NCBI GenBank assembly: GCA_023257915.1 | Contig: JALRBB010000458.1 | Coordinates: forward strand, 1-15,033 | Direction of reading: 5' to 3' | Source: Quisquiliibacterium sp. | GTDB lineage: Bacteria; Pseudomonadota; Gammaproteobacteria; Burkholderiales; Burkholderiaceae_E | DNA length: 15,033 nucleotides | The notes under the pieces: generated by a model | Seen by the model: only the letters and a program-made list of their open reading frames with translations | Databases searched by the model: none | Told to the model about the DNA's origin: nothing | Shown: positions 7,703-15,033 of the stretch, piece by piece | Layout: the number at the start of each line of letters is the position of its first letter | Position numbering within the stretch: position 1 is the stretch's first letter | Program-made: the position numbers and the translations under genes

Positions 7703-8419
7703 GTGGCGATTGGCGCCCCTGTTCTGCATGCGTCGGGACTACCGGAGCATCCGGAACGCTATCTGCACGCGACTGACTTTTTCGACATCGACCATCCGTC
7801 AGTCCGCGCCTTCGTTGCAGAGGCAATCGGCGATGCGACCAACACACGCGACAAGGCGGTGCGATTGTTCTATGCGGTGCGCGACCAGATTCGCTACGAC
7901 CCGTACCGGATCTCGTGGCGCCCGCATGACTACAAGGCAAGTCGCGTCATTGAAAGCGGGTACGGTTGGTGCGTTCCGAAGGCCGGCCTGCTGGCAGCAT
8001 GCGCGCGCGCGGCAGGGATCGCCTCGGCAATCGGACTGGCCGATGTCGTTAACCACCTGAACACCGAAAAACTGCGCGCCCGGATGGGCGGGGTCGACGT
8101 GTTCTACGACCATGGCTACGCGGCGCTGCTGATCGAGGGCCGCTGGGTCAAGGCGGTCCCGGCGTTCAATATCGAGCTATGCGAGCGCTTCGATGTGCAG
8201 CCGACGCAGTTCGACGGCTACACAGATGCGCTCTACCAGCAACATGACGCGCATGGGCGCCTGCACATGCAGTACCTGGCGGACCATGGAACCTGGTCGG
8301 ATCTGCCGCTAGACAAAATCCGCGACGACCTGACACGACACTACCCGGCAGCGCTGTTCGAGACCGATGCGCATCCAGGCATCGACGCCGGCCGCTTCGA
8401 GGATGATGCCGGTCGCTGA
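7703..8419 (+). CDS. Transglutaminase-like cysteine protein
   Basis: The 238-aa product carries a transglutaminase-like core (Pfam PF01841, papain-like fold). The catalytic cysteine lies in GYGWCVPKAGLLAACARAAGI-type sequence (Cys90), followed by a conserved leucine-rich helix. The likely catalytic histidine is His137 in YDHGYAALL, before GRWVKAVPAFN; the third position, usually Asp, would be Asn156. Such bacterial proteins are mostly cysteine proteases or amidases rather than true cross-linkers; the substrate is unknown. There is no signal peptide or membrane segment, so it is probably cytoplasmic. The start is GTG 7703: the cyclase stop TAG (7691) is in the same frame only four codons earlier, and no in-frame ATG occurs before residue 128. 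Close spacing to the cyclase suggests translational coupling and a shared pathway. Confidence 0.82.
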   Translation: MAIGAPVLHASGLPEHPERYLHATDFFDIDHPSVRAFVAEAIGDATNTRDKAVRLFYAVRDQIRYDPYRISWRPHDYKASRVIESGYGWCVPKAGLLAACARAAGIASAIGLADVVNHLNTEKLRARMGGVDVFYDHGYAALLIEGRWVKAVPAFNIELCERFDVQPTQFDGYTDALYQQHDAHGRLHMQYLADHGTWSDLPLDKIRDDLTRHYPAALFETDAHPGIDAGRFEDDAGR

Positions 8420-8462
8420 CCGCCCACGCGAGCAATCGAATCCGCCGGCCATGCCGGACAAC

Positions 8463-9380
8463 TCAGCGCATCGCTCGTAACCTGGCCAGCGTTCCGGCGG
8501 GCAACAACACCGCAGCCATCGCAACCAGAATCGAACCGAGGGCGAACCAGTCCTGCCAGCGCGGCGTTTCACCGAGCAGCGCCATCCCTGAGAAAAGTCC
8601 GGTCACCGGGATCAGCATCACCGACAGACCGCTGGCCACCGGCGGCAGCGTTGAAGCGATCCGAAACCAGATCGCCTGCGAAAAACCGAAGATGACCACT
8701 GCGTTGTAGATGATCGCGGCCCATCCGACACCGCTGGGCGGCCAGCGCCAATGGTCGCGCTCGAGCAGCAGCGCGAGCAGCGAGCACACCAGCAGCACGA
8801 TCGCCTGCGACCAGAACGTGATCGTCAGCACGCTGGTCGGTTGACGCCGCCGGCGCATCAGGTGCGTGCCGAAACCCCAGACCATTGCCGCCACCAGCAT
8901 CAATATTGTGCCGAGCGGGCTACCGGTGATTGCAGAAAACTCGCCGGCCAGCAGCAAGGCGACGCCGATCGCTGCGGCGACCACGCCAAGCGCCAGACGC
9001 GGCGATGGACGCTCCCGAAACACCACAATGCCGAAGATCGCCGCCCAGACCGGCATCGTGTATCCGAGAATCGCCGCCCGCCCGGAGTCCAGCAGCTTGA
9101 CTCCGTACATCACGAGAATGAACCAGACCAGCATATTGGTCAGCACCAGCCAGCCGAACTCACGCCAGTGCTCACGCGGAATTTTCAGCGAGACTCCCTG
9201 CGAACGTACGACCAGCCACAGCAGCGGCATGCCCCCGGACATGCACACCATCCGGAATGTCATCGGCTCCATCTCGCTGACACCGATCTTCATGATCGGC
9301 CAGTTCACCCCCCAGGACAGCGTCAAGACGGTCAGCAGCCAAAGATCGCGGCGCGAAAAGCTAAAGCTCTGACTGTTCAT
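8463..9380 (-). CDS. EamA/DMT-family permease
   Basis: The 305-aa protein is an inner-membrane carrier of the drug/metabolite transporter superfamily with two EamA repeats (about residues 14-146 and 155-292) and some ten hydrophobic helices. Typical marks are [14 protein letters not shown] near the N-terminus, a [21 protein letters not shown] segment closing the first repeat and an [18 protein letters not shown] segment in the second. Substrates of this family range from amino acids to metabolites and drugs, and this one cannot be predicted. The start ATG at 9380 has an AGGTGAG ribosome site 9 bases upstream (9390-9396 on the plus strand). The gene converges with the transglutaminase-like gene and diverges from pyrF across 90 bp. 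Confidence 0.9.
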   Translation of the reverse strand: MNSQSFSFSRRDLWLLTVLTLSWGVNWPIMKIGVSEMEPMTFRMVCMSGGMPLLWLVVRSQGVSLKIPREHWREFGWLVLTNMLVWFILVMYGVKLLDSGRAAILGYTMPVWAAIFGIVVFRERPSPRLALGVVAAAIGVALLLAGEFSAITGSPLGTILMLVAAMVWGFGTHLMRRRRQPTSVLTITFWSQAIVLLVCSLLALLLERDHWRWPPSGVGWAAIIYNAVVIFGFSQAIWFRIASTLPPVASGLSVMLIPVTGLFSGMALLGETPRWQDWFALGSILVAMAAVLLPAGTLARLRAMR

Positions 9381-9459
9381 CTGGACCGGCTCACCTGCGA
9401 TTCGTCACGGCCGCTAGAATCGAGCCTGACGCGGGATTGCACCTGCATATTCTGTTTCC

Positions 9460-9466
9460 GGGAGAG
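9460..9466 (+). promoter_or_regulatory. Ribosome binding site of pyrF (supports a TTG start)
   Basis: GGGAGAG ends 4 bases before TTG 9471. The open frame extends far upstream, but only here does a purine-rich site meet a start codon followed by the recognisable PyrF N-terminus. Confidence 0.6.
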
Positions 9467-9470
9467 CGAA

Positions 9471-10319
9471 TTGTCGTTCGTATCAGATCTCAAGGCTGCC
9501 TGGCAGCGTGCCGATTCCTTGCTTTGCGTCGGACTGGATCCGGATCCGGCCAGGTTCCCCGCCCATCTGAGCTGGCGGGATGATGCAATCCTGGAGTTCT
9601 GCACCCAGATCGTCGACGCGACCGCGCAGTATGCCTGCTCCTTCAAGCCGCAGATCGCCTATTTTGCGTCGTGCGCAGCCGAGCAACAGTTACAGGCGCT
9701 GATTGCCCACATCCATCAGCGGCATCCGGGCATCCCGGTGATCCTGGATGCCAAGCGTGGCGACATCGGATCGACTGCCGAACACTACGCACGCGAGGCG
9801 TTCGAGCGCTACCGCGCCGATGCGGTCACGCTGAGTCCCTACATGGGTTACGACTCGATCGAACCTTACCTTGCCTACCCGGGGCGCGGCGCGATCCTGC
9901 TTTGCCGGACTTCGAATGCCGGTGGCAGCGACTTGCAGTCACTGACGCTCGCGGATGGCGAAGGGCCGGCTGCTGAGCGGCTGTTCGAGCGCGTCGCACG
10001 GCTGGCGGCTGGCCGCTGGAACGCGGGCGGGCAGCTCGGGCTGGTCGTGGGTGCAACCTTTCCGCGAGAGCTCGCCCGGGTGAGAGAACTCGTCGCAGAC
10101 ATGCCGCTGCTGGTTCCGGGCATCGGTGCGCAGGGCGGCGATATCGATGCCTCGGTGGCCGCCGGTGCAACCGCCGACGGCACCGGCATGCTGGTCAACT
10201 CGTCGCGTGCGATTCTGTACGCAAGCCGTGGCGAGGATTTTGCGCAGGCCGCCGCCAGGGTCGCCGCCGAAACGCGCGACGCGCTACGCGCGGCCGCCGC
10301 CCGCAAGCGGCTCGGCTGA
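9471..10319 (+). CDS. pyrF: Orotidine 5'-phosphate decarboxylase (type 2)
   Basis: The enzyme decarboxylates OMP to UMP, the last step of de novo pyrimidine synthesis, in the cytoplasm. The 282-aa length fits the type 2 PyrF group (about 270-280 aa) rather than the shorter E. coli type. Landmarks are [12 protein letters not shown] (19-30), the substrate-binding KPQIAYF (59-65), the catalytic [11 protein letters not shown] (93-103) with Lys95, and the C-terminal [10 protein letters not shown] and [13 protein letters not shown] phosphate-binding segments. The start is TTG, chosen from the ribosome site and the family N-terminus; upstream open frame overlaps the divergent permease and is not coding. 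It stands alone, without other pyr genes next to it. Confidence 0.94.
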   Translation: MSFVSDLKAAWQRADSLLCVGLDPDPARFPAHLSWRDDAILEFCTQIVDATAQYACSFKPQIAYFASCAAEQQLQALIAHIHQRHPGIPVILDAKRGDIGSTAEHYAREAFERYRADAVTLSPYMGYDSIEPYLAYPGRGAILLCRTSNAGGSDLQSLTLADGEGPAAERLFERVARLAAGRWNAGGQLGLVVGATFPRELARVRELVADMPLLVPGIGAQGGDIDASVAAGATADGTGMLVNSSRAILYASRGEDFAQAAARVAAETRDALRAAAARKRLG

Positions 10320-10385
10320 GCCCACCGAAACGCTCAGCATCTGCATCGATCCACACTAGCCCTGTCCCGGAACCGATTCACACGC

Positions 10386-10391
10386 TACACT
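10386..10391 (+). promoter_or_regulatory. Weak candidate -10 box before the two-component operon
   Basis: TACACT resembles a sigma70 -10 box about 85 bp before the response regulator start. The region 17 bp upstream (TGTCCC) matches a -35 box poorly. A short perfect inverted repeat AGGGCC-AGT-GGCCCT lies downstream at 10419-10433 and could be an operator or a small hairpin. Both are tentative. Confidence 0.25.
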
Positions 10392-10463
10392 GCCGGCATC
10401 CAGTACGGACTCCGAGCAAGGGCCAGTGGCCCTCGACGCCAACCGGCCGCATTGGTCGGTATC

Positions 10464-10472
10464 GAGGAGGAG
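10464..10472 (+). promoter_or_regulatory. Strong ribosome binding site of the response regulator
   Basis: GAGGAGGAG contains the AGGAGG core 6 bases before ATG 10477. This rejects the longer in-frame start at 10426 and gives the exact MRILLAEDD beginning of OmpR-type receivers. Confidence 0.85.
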
Positions 10473-10476
10473 AAAG

Positions 10477-11163
10477 ATGCGGATACTTCTCGCAGAAGAC
10501 GATCAGATCCTCGCCGACGGATTGTGCAGATCGCTTCGTGAAGCCGGTTATGCGGTCGATCATGTCGCCGACGGCGCGAACGCCGATGCGGCGCTGGCCG
10601 CGAATGAATTCGATCTTGTGATCCTCGACCTCGGGCTGCCCCGGGTCGATGGCCTGGACGTGCTGCGCCGGCTGCGTGCTCGCAATACATCGACGCCAGT
10701 CATGATCCTGACCGCTGCCGACTCGGTTGAACAACGCGTCACTGGCCTGGACCTTGGGGCCGATGATTTCATGGCCAAACCGTTCGCGCTGTCCGAACTC
10801 GAGGCGCGGGTCCGTGCGCTGGTGCGCCGCTCCATGGGTGCAGCCAACTCGCTGATGCGCCTGGGTGCGCTGAGCTACGACCAGGTCGGTCGAGTCGCCT
10901 CGATCGATGACAAGCCGGTCGAGCTGTCGGCACGTGAGATCGGACTGCTCGAGATCCTGTTGCAGCGTGCCGGCCGGCTGGTCAGCAAGGAGCAGATCGT
11001 CAACCACCTGTGCGAGTGGGGCGAGGAAGTGAGCCACAACGCGGTCGAGGTCTACATGCACAGGCTGCGTCGCAAGATCGAAGGCGGCGGCATCAAGATC
11101 TCCACGGTGCGAGGGCTTGGCTACTGCCTAGAACGGCCAGCCGAGGCCGCCGCCGCGGAATGA
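10477..11163 (+). CDS. OmpR-family response regulator (TctD/QseB-like)
   Basis: The 228-aa protein has a receiver domain (1-115) and a winged-helix DNA-binding domain (about 128-222). Acidic pocket residues are Glu7, Asp8 and Asp9; the phosphorylated residue is Asp51 in LVILDLGLP; the switch Thr79 and Lys101 (in DDFMAKPF) complete the set. The C-terminal domain ends in HRLRRKI...STVRGLGYCLE, normal for the family. It overlaps the sensor kinase gene by ATGA, so the two are translationally coupled and almost certainly partners. The kinase type suggests the TctD group (carboxylate uptake control), but no transport gene of that kind lies nearby, so the regulated genes are unknown. Confidence 0.93.
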   Translation: MRILLAEDDQILADGLCRSLREAGYAVDHVADGANADAALAANEFDLVILDLGLPRVDGLDVLRRLRARNTSTPVMILTAADSVEQRVTGLDLGADDFMAKPFALSELEARVRALVRRSMGAANSLMRLGALSYDQVGRVASIDDKPVELSAREIGLLEILLQRAGRLVSKEQIVNHLCEWGEEVSHNAVEVYMHRLRRKIEGGGIKISTVRGLGYCLERPAEAAAAE

Positions 11164-12740
11164 ACGAACCTGCGCAAACTTCTACGCGGGCCGCGACCCC
11201 GGACACGAGTCCGCCCGCATTGCGCCGAAACTGGTTCGACACCCGTTCGCCGGGCGAGCAGCGCAGCCTGTTCGGCGAGGTACTCGACTGGATGTTTGCG
11301 CCGCTGCTGCTGCTGTGGCCGCTGTCGATCGCGTTCACCTTTTTCGTGGCCCGCACGCTGGCGGACGCACCGTATGACCGCGCCCTGGCGGATCACGCGA
11401 ACGTGGTTGCCCAACAGGTGCGCTTTGTGAACGGGCAGCCGACGGTGCACAGCGTCAGCGCGTTGCGCACGCTGATCGGAGTCGGAACCGAAGAGACGCT
11501 GTTCTTTCGGGTTTCCGCAGCAGACGGTGCCTTGCTGGCGGGCGATCCGGAACTGCAGCTTCCAGGCCTGTACGACTTTCCCTCTCCGGGCAGAACGAAG
11601 CTGCGCAACGAGACCTTCCGTGGGCAGGAGGTTCGGGTTGCGTACACCTACGCGCAGCCGCGCGAAGACGACCCAAGTGCACTGACCGCGCCAGCACTGG
11701 TGCAAGTTGCCGAGACAATCGATTCGCGCAGCCAGCTGGCCAACGAGATCATCAAGGGGGTGATCTTTCCGCAGTTCGTGATGCTGCCGCTGGCGGTTGC
11801 ACTGGTCTGGTTTGGACTGAGCCGTGGCCTGGCGCCGCTGAAGTTGTTGCGCCAGCGCATCCGCGATCGCCGCACCGATGATCTTTCGCCGCTGGACACC
11901 CGCGGCATGCCAGAGGAGCTATCGCCCCTGCTCGAATCGTTCAACGAGTTGCTGCTCAGACTGGATGCAAGCCTGGGATCCCAAAAGCGCTTCATCGCCG
12001 ATGCGGCCCACCAGATGAAGACCCCGTTGGCCGGGCTGCGCACGCAGGCCGAGCTGGCGCTGCGCGAGACCGATCCGCAGGAGCAGCATCGCCGTCTTCG
12101 CCAACTGGCCATCGGATCGGAGCGCACCGCGCATCTGGTCAATCAGCTGTTGTCACTGGCCAGGACCGAAAATGTCCGCTCCAGCGGGCCTGGCGAGCGG
12201 CTTGATCTGACGCCGCTGACCCGCGAAATCGTCGGGGAATGGGTTGCACAGGCCATTCGCCGCGGCATCGACCTCGGGTACGAGAACGACATCGGTGCAA
12301 CGCCGGTTCTGGGTCATGAATTCCTGTTGCGCGAGATGTTCGCGAATCTGATCGACAATGCGCTGCGCTACACGCCACGCGGTGGCAGCGTTACCGTCAG
12401 ACTGCGACCTGCCATTGACGGCCAGGTCTGCGTCGAGATTGAAGATACCGGCCCGGGGATCGCTCAGGCTGAGCGGGAACTGGTGTTCGAGCGCTTTTAT
12501 CGGGTGCTCGGATCGAATATCGATGGCAGCGGACTGGGACTGGCGATTGTGCGCGAAATCGCGCTACAACACGGGGCGCAAGTCTGGATCTCGGACGGTC
12601 GAGGTCCGAATGGTCCGCTGGGCACCTGTTTCAGCGTGATGTTTCCGCCGGCCGGCGTCGGACTGATTCACGCCGCAAAAGCGGCACAAGCTCCTGCCTC
12701 AGCCCCTCCACATCAACAGGAGCGTCAGGCGAGCCTTTGA
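11160..12740 (+). CDS. Sensor histidine kinase with 2CSK_N-type sensor domain (TctE-like)
   Basis: The 526-aa inner-membrane kinase has a 40-residue cytoplasmic lead, a membrane segment (about 46-66), a periplasmic sensor region (about 70-198) and a second membrane segment (about 202-222). A linker, a dimerisation domain with phospho-acceptor His284 in DAAHQMKTPLAGL, and an ATPase domain follow. The ATPase domain shows the N box NLIDNALRYTP (396-406), G1 DTGPGI (429-434), F box FERFYR (443-448) and G2 GSGLGL (456-461). The GDPELQLP...G..VRVAY pattern of the periplasmic part resembles the 2CSK_N domain of TctE-type kinases (my assignment, not searched). A 30-residue Ala/Pro/Gln-rich tail follows the ATPase domain. 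The start ATG overlaps the regulator stop. Its stop codon lies inside the -35 box of the downstream tRNA promoter. Confidence 0.92.
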   Translation: MNEPAQTSTRAATPDTSPPALRRNWFDTRSPGEQRSLFGEVLDWMFAPLLLLWPLSIAFTFFVARTLADAPYDRALADHANVVAQQVRFVNGQPTVHSVSALRTLIGVGTEETLFFRVSAADGALLAGDPELQLPGLYDFPSPGRTKLRNETFRGQEVRVAYTYAQPREDDPSALTAPALVQVAETIDSRSQLANEIIKGVIFPQFVMLPLAVALVWFGLSRGLAPLKLLRQRIRDRRTDDLSPLDTRGMPEELSPLLESFNELLLRLDASLGSQKRFIADAAHQMKTPLAGLRTQAELALRETDPQEQHRRLRQLAIGSERTAHLVNQLLSLARTENVRSSGPGERLDLTPLTREIVGEWVAQAIRRGIDLGYENDIGATPVLGHEFLLREMFANLIDNALRYTPRGGSVTVRLRPAIDGQVCVEIEDTGPGIAQAERELVFERFYRVLGSNIDGSGLGLAIVREIALQHGAQVWISDGRGPNGPLGTCFSVMFPPAGVGLIHAAKAAQAPASAPPHQQERQASL

Positions 12741-12765
12741 CTTGAAAACCCGCAAAGGTTAATAT
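12737..12765 (+). promoter_or_regulatory. Sigma70 promoter of the tRNA gene, overlapping the kinase stop codon
   Basis: TTGACT (12737-12742), a 17-bp spacer and TAATAT (12760-12765) make a near-consensus promoter. The G+C-rich stretch CGCGCCC after the -10 box is typical of stringently controlled stable RNA promoters. Transcription should begin about 12772, leaving a leader of about 5 bases before the tRNA. The kinase stop TGA (12738-12740) sits inside the -35 box. Confidence 0.85.
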
Positions 12766-12776
12766 TCGCGCCCTTC

Positions 12777-12853
<77 letters not shown>

Positions 12854-12862
12854 GTTTTTCGC

Positions 12863-12895
12863 AGGCCCGCCCGTCGACGGCGGGCCTCGTTCTTT
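12863..12895 (+). terminator. Rho-independent terminator of the tRNA gene
   Basis: A perfect 9-bp G+C-rich stem (AGGCCCGCC at 12863-12871 with GGCGGGCCT at 12879-12887, 7-base loop) is followed by CGTTCTTT. It begins 10 bp after the tRNA CCA end and separates the tRNA from miaB. Confidence 0.85.
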
Positions 12896-12971
12896 GGAGC
12901 GAAGACTGTCGCCGCGTTCCGGGCGTATTGCGGTCGGTTCCCCGAAAGTCGACTCGCTGGAATACTGCCGG

Positions 12972-12998
12972 TCATCGCGGCAAGGTGCCGCGCGATGA
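12972..12998 (+). promoter_or_regulatory. Hairpin in the miaB leader
   Basis: TCATC-GCGGC (12972-12981) pairs with GCCGC (12987-12991) and GATGA (12994-12998), with a two-base bulge and a 5-base loop. It lies 12 bases before the GAGGT ribosome site (13011-13015) of miaB. It could affect miaB translation or be chance; no promoter pair close to consensus was seen between the tRNA terminator and miaB. Confidence 0.3.
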
Positions 12999-13021
12999 TG
13001 TCGCTTCGCTGAGGTCGCCCC

Positions 13022-14386
13022 ATGAGCCGCAAGGTCTACATCCGAACGTTCGGCTGCCAGATGAACGAATACGATTCGGCCAAGATCGCCGACGTACTCG
13101 CACAATCCGAAGGCGCCGTACCCACCGACGATCCGGCCCAGGCCGACATCATTCTGTTCAACACCTGCTCGGTGCGCGAGAAGGCTCAGGAAAAGGTCTT
13201 CTCCGATCTTGGCCGCTTACGCCAGCTCAAGCTTGAACGACCGGAACTGGTCATCGGCGTTGGCGGCTGTGTCGCCAGCCAGGAAGGACAGTCGATCGTC
13301 AGCCGCGCCCCGTACGTGGACGTCGTGTTCGGTCCGCAGACGCTGCACCGCCTGCCGGAACTGATCGAAAAGCGGCGTCATACGGGCCGCTCGCAGGTCG
13401 ACATCTCGTTTCCCGAGATCGAAAAGTTCGATCATCTGCCGCCTGCCCGAGTCGAAGGCGCCAGTGCATTCGTGTCGATCATGGAAGGATGCAGCAAATA
13501 CTGCAGCTTCTGCGTCGTGCCCTACACCCGGGGTGAAGAGGTTTCGCGACCATTCGAGGACGTGCTCGTCGAGGTCGCGGGCCTGGCCGAGCAAGGCGTT
13601 CGCGAGGTCACGCTGCTGGGTCAGAATGTCAACGCCTACCGTGGAGCCATGCCGGGCGACGGACAGGACTTTGCCGATTTCGCGCTCTTGCTCGACTATG
13701 TCGCCGAGATTCCGGGGGTCGAGCGCATTCGCTACACGACCTCGCACCCAAAGGAATTCACGCAACGGCTGATCGATGCACACGCCCGGCTCGACAAGCT
13801 GGTCAACCATGTGCACCTGCCAGTGCAGTCGGGAAGCGACCGGATCCTGGCTGCCATGAAACGCGGCTATACAACACTCGAGTACAAGTCGATCATCCGT
13901 CGCCTGCGCGCAGCTCGTCCCGACATCTGCCTGTCGTCGGATTTCATCGTCGGCTTTCCTGGCGAGACCGACGAAGATTTCGGGCGCACGATGCAGCTGA
14001 TCGACGATATCGGCTTCGACGCCTCGTTCTCGTTCGTGTACAGCGCGCGGCCTGGAACACCAGCGGCCGATCTCGACGATCCGACACCGCAGGCGGTGAA
14101 GCTGGCGCGTCTGCAGCAGCTGCAGGCCAGTATCGATGCCAATGCCCAGCGGATCAGCGCCGCGATGGTCGGCAGCCGTCAGCGGGTGCTTGTCGAAGGT
14201 CCGTCGCGCAAGAATCCGGCCGAGCTGGCGGCTCGTACCGGAAACAACCGGGTCGTCAATTTCCCGGGACCTGCCGAACTGATCGGACAGCTGGTCGAGG
14301 TCGAGATCGCAGCGGCACTGCCGCACTCGCTGCGCGGTCGCCTGCCGGCACCTCACCGGGATCAGGCCGTCATCGATGACAACTGA
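13022..14386 (+). CDS. miaB: tRNA-2-methylthio-N6-dimethylallyladenosine synthase
   Basis: MiaB is a radical-SAM enzyme that methylthiolates N6-isopentenyl-adenosine at position 37 of tRNAs reading UNN codons. The 454-aa length is normal. The N-terminal cluster-binding cysteines are Cys12 ([11 protein letters not shown]), Cys49 (NTCSVRE) and Cys83 (GGCVASQ). The radical-SAM triad is Cys157, Cys161 and Cys164 in [17 protein letters not shown], which is the full MiaB signature. A C-terminal TRAM domain (about 380-445) binds tRNA. GAGGT 6 bases before ATG 13022 supports the start. The downstream phoH-type gene begins inside its last codons, so the two are co-transcribed. Confidence 0.97.
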   Translation: MSRKVYIRTFGCQMNEYDSAKIADVLAQSEGAVPTDDPAQADIILFNTCSVREKAQEKVFSDLGRLRQLKLERPELVIGVGGCVASQEGQSIVSRAPYVDVVFGPQTLHRLPELIEKRRHTGRSQVDISFPEIEKFDHLPPARVEGASAFVSIMEGCSKYCSFCVVPYTRGEEVSRPFEDVLVEVAGLAEQGVREVTLLGQNVNAYRGAMPGDGQDFADFALLLDYVAEIPGVERIRYTTSHPKEFTQRLIDAHARLDKLVNHVHLPVQSGSDRILAAMKRGYTTLEYKSIIRRLRAARPDICLSSDFIVGFPGETDEDFGRTMQLIDDIGFDASFSFVYSARPGTPAADLDDPTPQAVKLARLQQLQASIDANAQRISAAMVGSRQRVLVEGPSRKNPAELAARTGNNRVVNFPGPAELIGQLVEVEIAAALPHSLRGRLPAPHRDQAVIDDN

Positions 14387-15033
14387 CAAGAACCACACAG
14401 AACCCGGATCACAGCCCCAGGCTGCCGCGGCGCCAGGCTCCGACGCAGACAGCGTCGGACGGACCGCAAACCAGGCGCCAATCGACAATGAACGGCTGGC
14501 CAATCTATGCGGCGCGCTTGACGCGAACCTGCGCCAGATCGAGGAAGCCTTCGATGTGCGCATCGCACGACGCGGCAACAAATTTTCGTACCATGGTGCG
14601 CGTGCTGCCGTGACGGCGGCCCGGCAGGCAATCGAGCACTTCATTGCCCTCGCGCAGCGCCCGCTGTCGCTCGATGACATCCAGTTGGGCCTGGTCGAGC
14701 TGAAAGCGACACAGGCAGGCGTCAAGCCGGATGCGGATGACTCACCGGTACTTCACACCCGACGCACGGATCTGCAGGGCCGCACGCCACGACAGCGTGA
14801 ATATCTGCGCAAAATCCTGTCTCACGATGTCACCTTCGGCACCGGCCCGGCCGGCACCGGCAAGACGTATCTGGCTGTCGCCTGTGCGGTCGATGCGCTG
14901 GAGCGCGACGCGGTCAAGCGCATCGTTTTGACGCGCCCAGCGGTCGAGGCCGGCGAGCGCCTGGGCTTTTTGCCCGGCGATCTGGCGCAAAAAGTCGATC
15001 CGTACTTGCGGCCGCTGTATGACGCCTTGTACG
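14376..15033 (+). CDS. PhoH-family ATPase (YbeZ-like), partial at window edge
   Basis: The first 219 residues of a PhoH/YbeZ ATPase are visible and the gene leaves the window. The start ATG 14376 overlaps the miaB end by 11 bp, the normal arrangement ahead of ybeY, corC and lnt. The first 35 residues are a polar Ala/Gln-rich lead, followed by a KH-like region (about 40-95, [18 protein letters not shown]) and [13 protein letters not shown] before the Walker A motif GPAGTGKT (157-164). [19 protein letters not shown] (184-202) and [12 protein letters not shown] are family hallmarks. YbeZ works with the YbeY endoribonuclease in ribosome and RNA quality control; its exact action is not settled. 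Confidence 0.93.
   Translation, partial: MTTDKNHTEPGSQPQAAAAPGSDADSVGRTANQAPIDNERLANLCGALDANLRQIEEAFDVRIARRGNKFSYHGARAAVTAARQAIEHFIALAQRPLSLDDIQLGLVELKATQAGVKPDADDSPVLHTRRTDLQGRTPRQREYLRKILSHDVTFGTGPAGTGKTYLAVACAVDALERDAVKRIVLTRPAVEAGERLGFLPGDLAQKVDPYLRPLYDALY

Noticed and set aside
8445..8457. CCGGC-CAT-GCCGG hairpin between the transglutaminase-like and permease genes as a terminator
   Set aside because: The stem is only 5 bp with a 3-base loop and no T-run, which is expected by chance in GC-rich DNA.
8751..9470. Long plus-strand open extension upstream of pyrF
   Set aside because: It overlaps the EamA permease on the minus strand and reads as Gln/Arg/His-rich shadow sequence; the pyrF start at TTG 9471 has a ribosome site and the family N-terminus.
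12854..13021. Attachment site or integrated element next to the tRNA gene
   Set aside because: No integrase, no repeat of the tRNA 3' end and an immediate terminator plus miaB indicate ordinary core chromosome.
13217..14725. 502-aa open frame on the minus strand opposite miaB and phoH
   Set aside because: It is a shadow of GC-rich coding sequence; miaB on the other strand has all its catalytic cysteines and motifs.

Overview
The window looks like chromosomal DNA of a GC-rich proteobacterium, most likely a betaproteobacterium of the Burkholderiales type. This rests on three things. Two cyanophycin-synthetase-like genes stand in tandem, with a cyanophycin-associated ABC transporter running away from them. 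There is a TctD/TctE-style two-component pair. The miaB-phoH order is preserved. The assignment is an inference from gene content and codon/GC style; no rRNA or other species marker is present. No mobile element, integrase or CRISPR array was seen. No gene-free stretch exceeds 300 bases; the longest gaps are about 196 bp (1014-1209), 168 bp (12854-13021), 157 bp (10320-10476) and 150 bp (6512-6661).

Region 1 (1-6080) is a cyanophycin (multi-L-arginyl-poly-L-aspartate) storage-polymer locus. A partial ABC transporter gene reads leftward off the window. It has an unusual N-terminal domain and a CxxC-CxxC zinc-ribbon-like element ahead of its membrane domain. Divergent from it run a 727-aa CphA paralogue, whose second ATP-binding site is degenerate, and a full 856-aa CphA with both ATP-grasp and Mur-ligase-type active sites. 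The pair is closed by a hairpin at 6054-6077. Cyanophycin-degrading genes are not in the window.

Region 2 (6089-9380) is a mixed metabolic block. It holds a PaaI-type hotdog thioesterase on the minus strand, a cyclase-family hydrolase followed in the same reading frame by a transglutaminase-like protein (separated by one amber codon plus three codons), and a convergent EamA/DMT-type permease. The substrates of all four are unknown.

Region 3 (9471-12740) holds pyrF (pyrimidine synthesis, type 2, TTG start) and then a two-component system. The response regulator and sensor kinase overlap by ATGA; the kinase resembles the TctE group.

Region 4 (12737-15033) starts with a tRNA gene with a CAT anticodon. 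Its near-consensus promoter overlaps the kinase stop codon, and a strong terminator follows the tRNA. Then come miaB (tRNA ms2i6A37 methylthiotransferase) and the start of a phoH/ybeZ-type ATPase overlapping miaB by 11 bp, the usual beginning of the miaB-ybeZ-ybeY-corC-lnt cluster.

Most of the window is recognisable. The least understood parts are the role of the cyanophycin-linked ABC transporter, the job of the CphA paralogue, and the cyclase/transglutaminase pair with its 12-bp repeat leader. I did not find clear evidence for a wholly new system.
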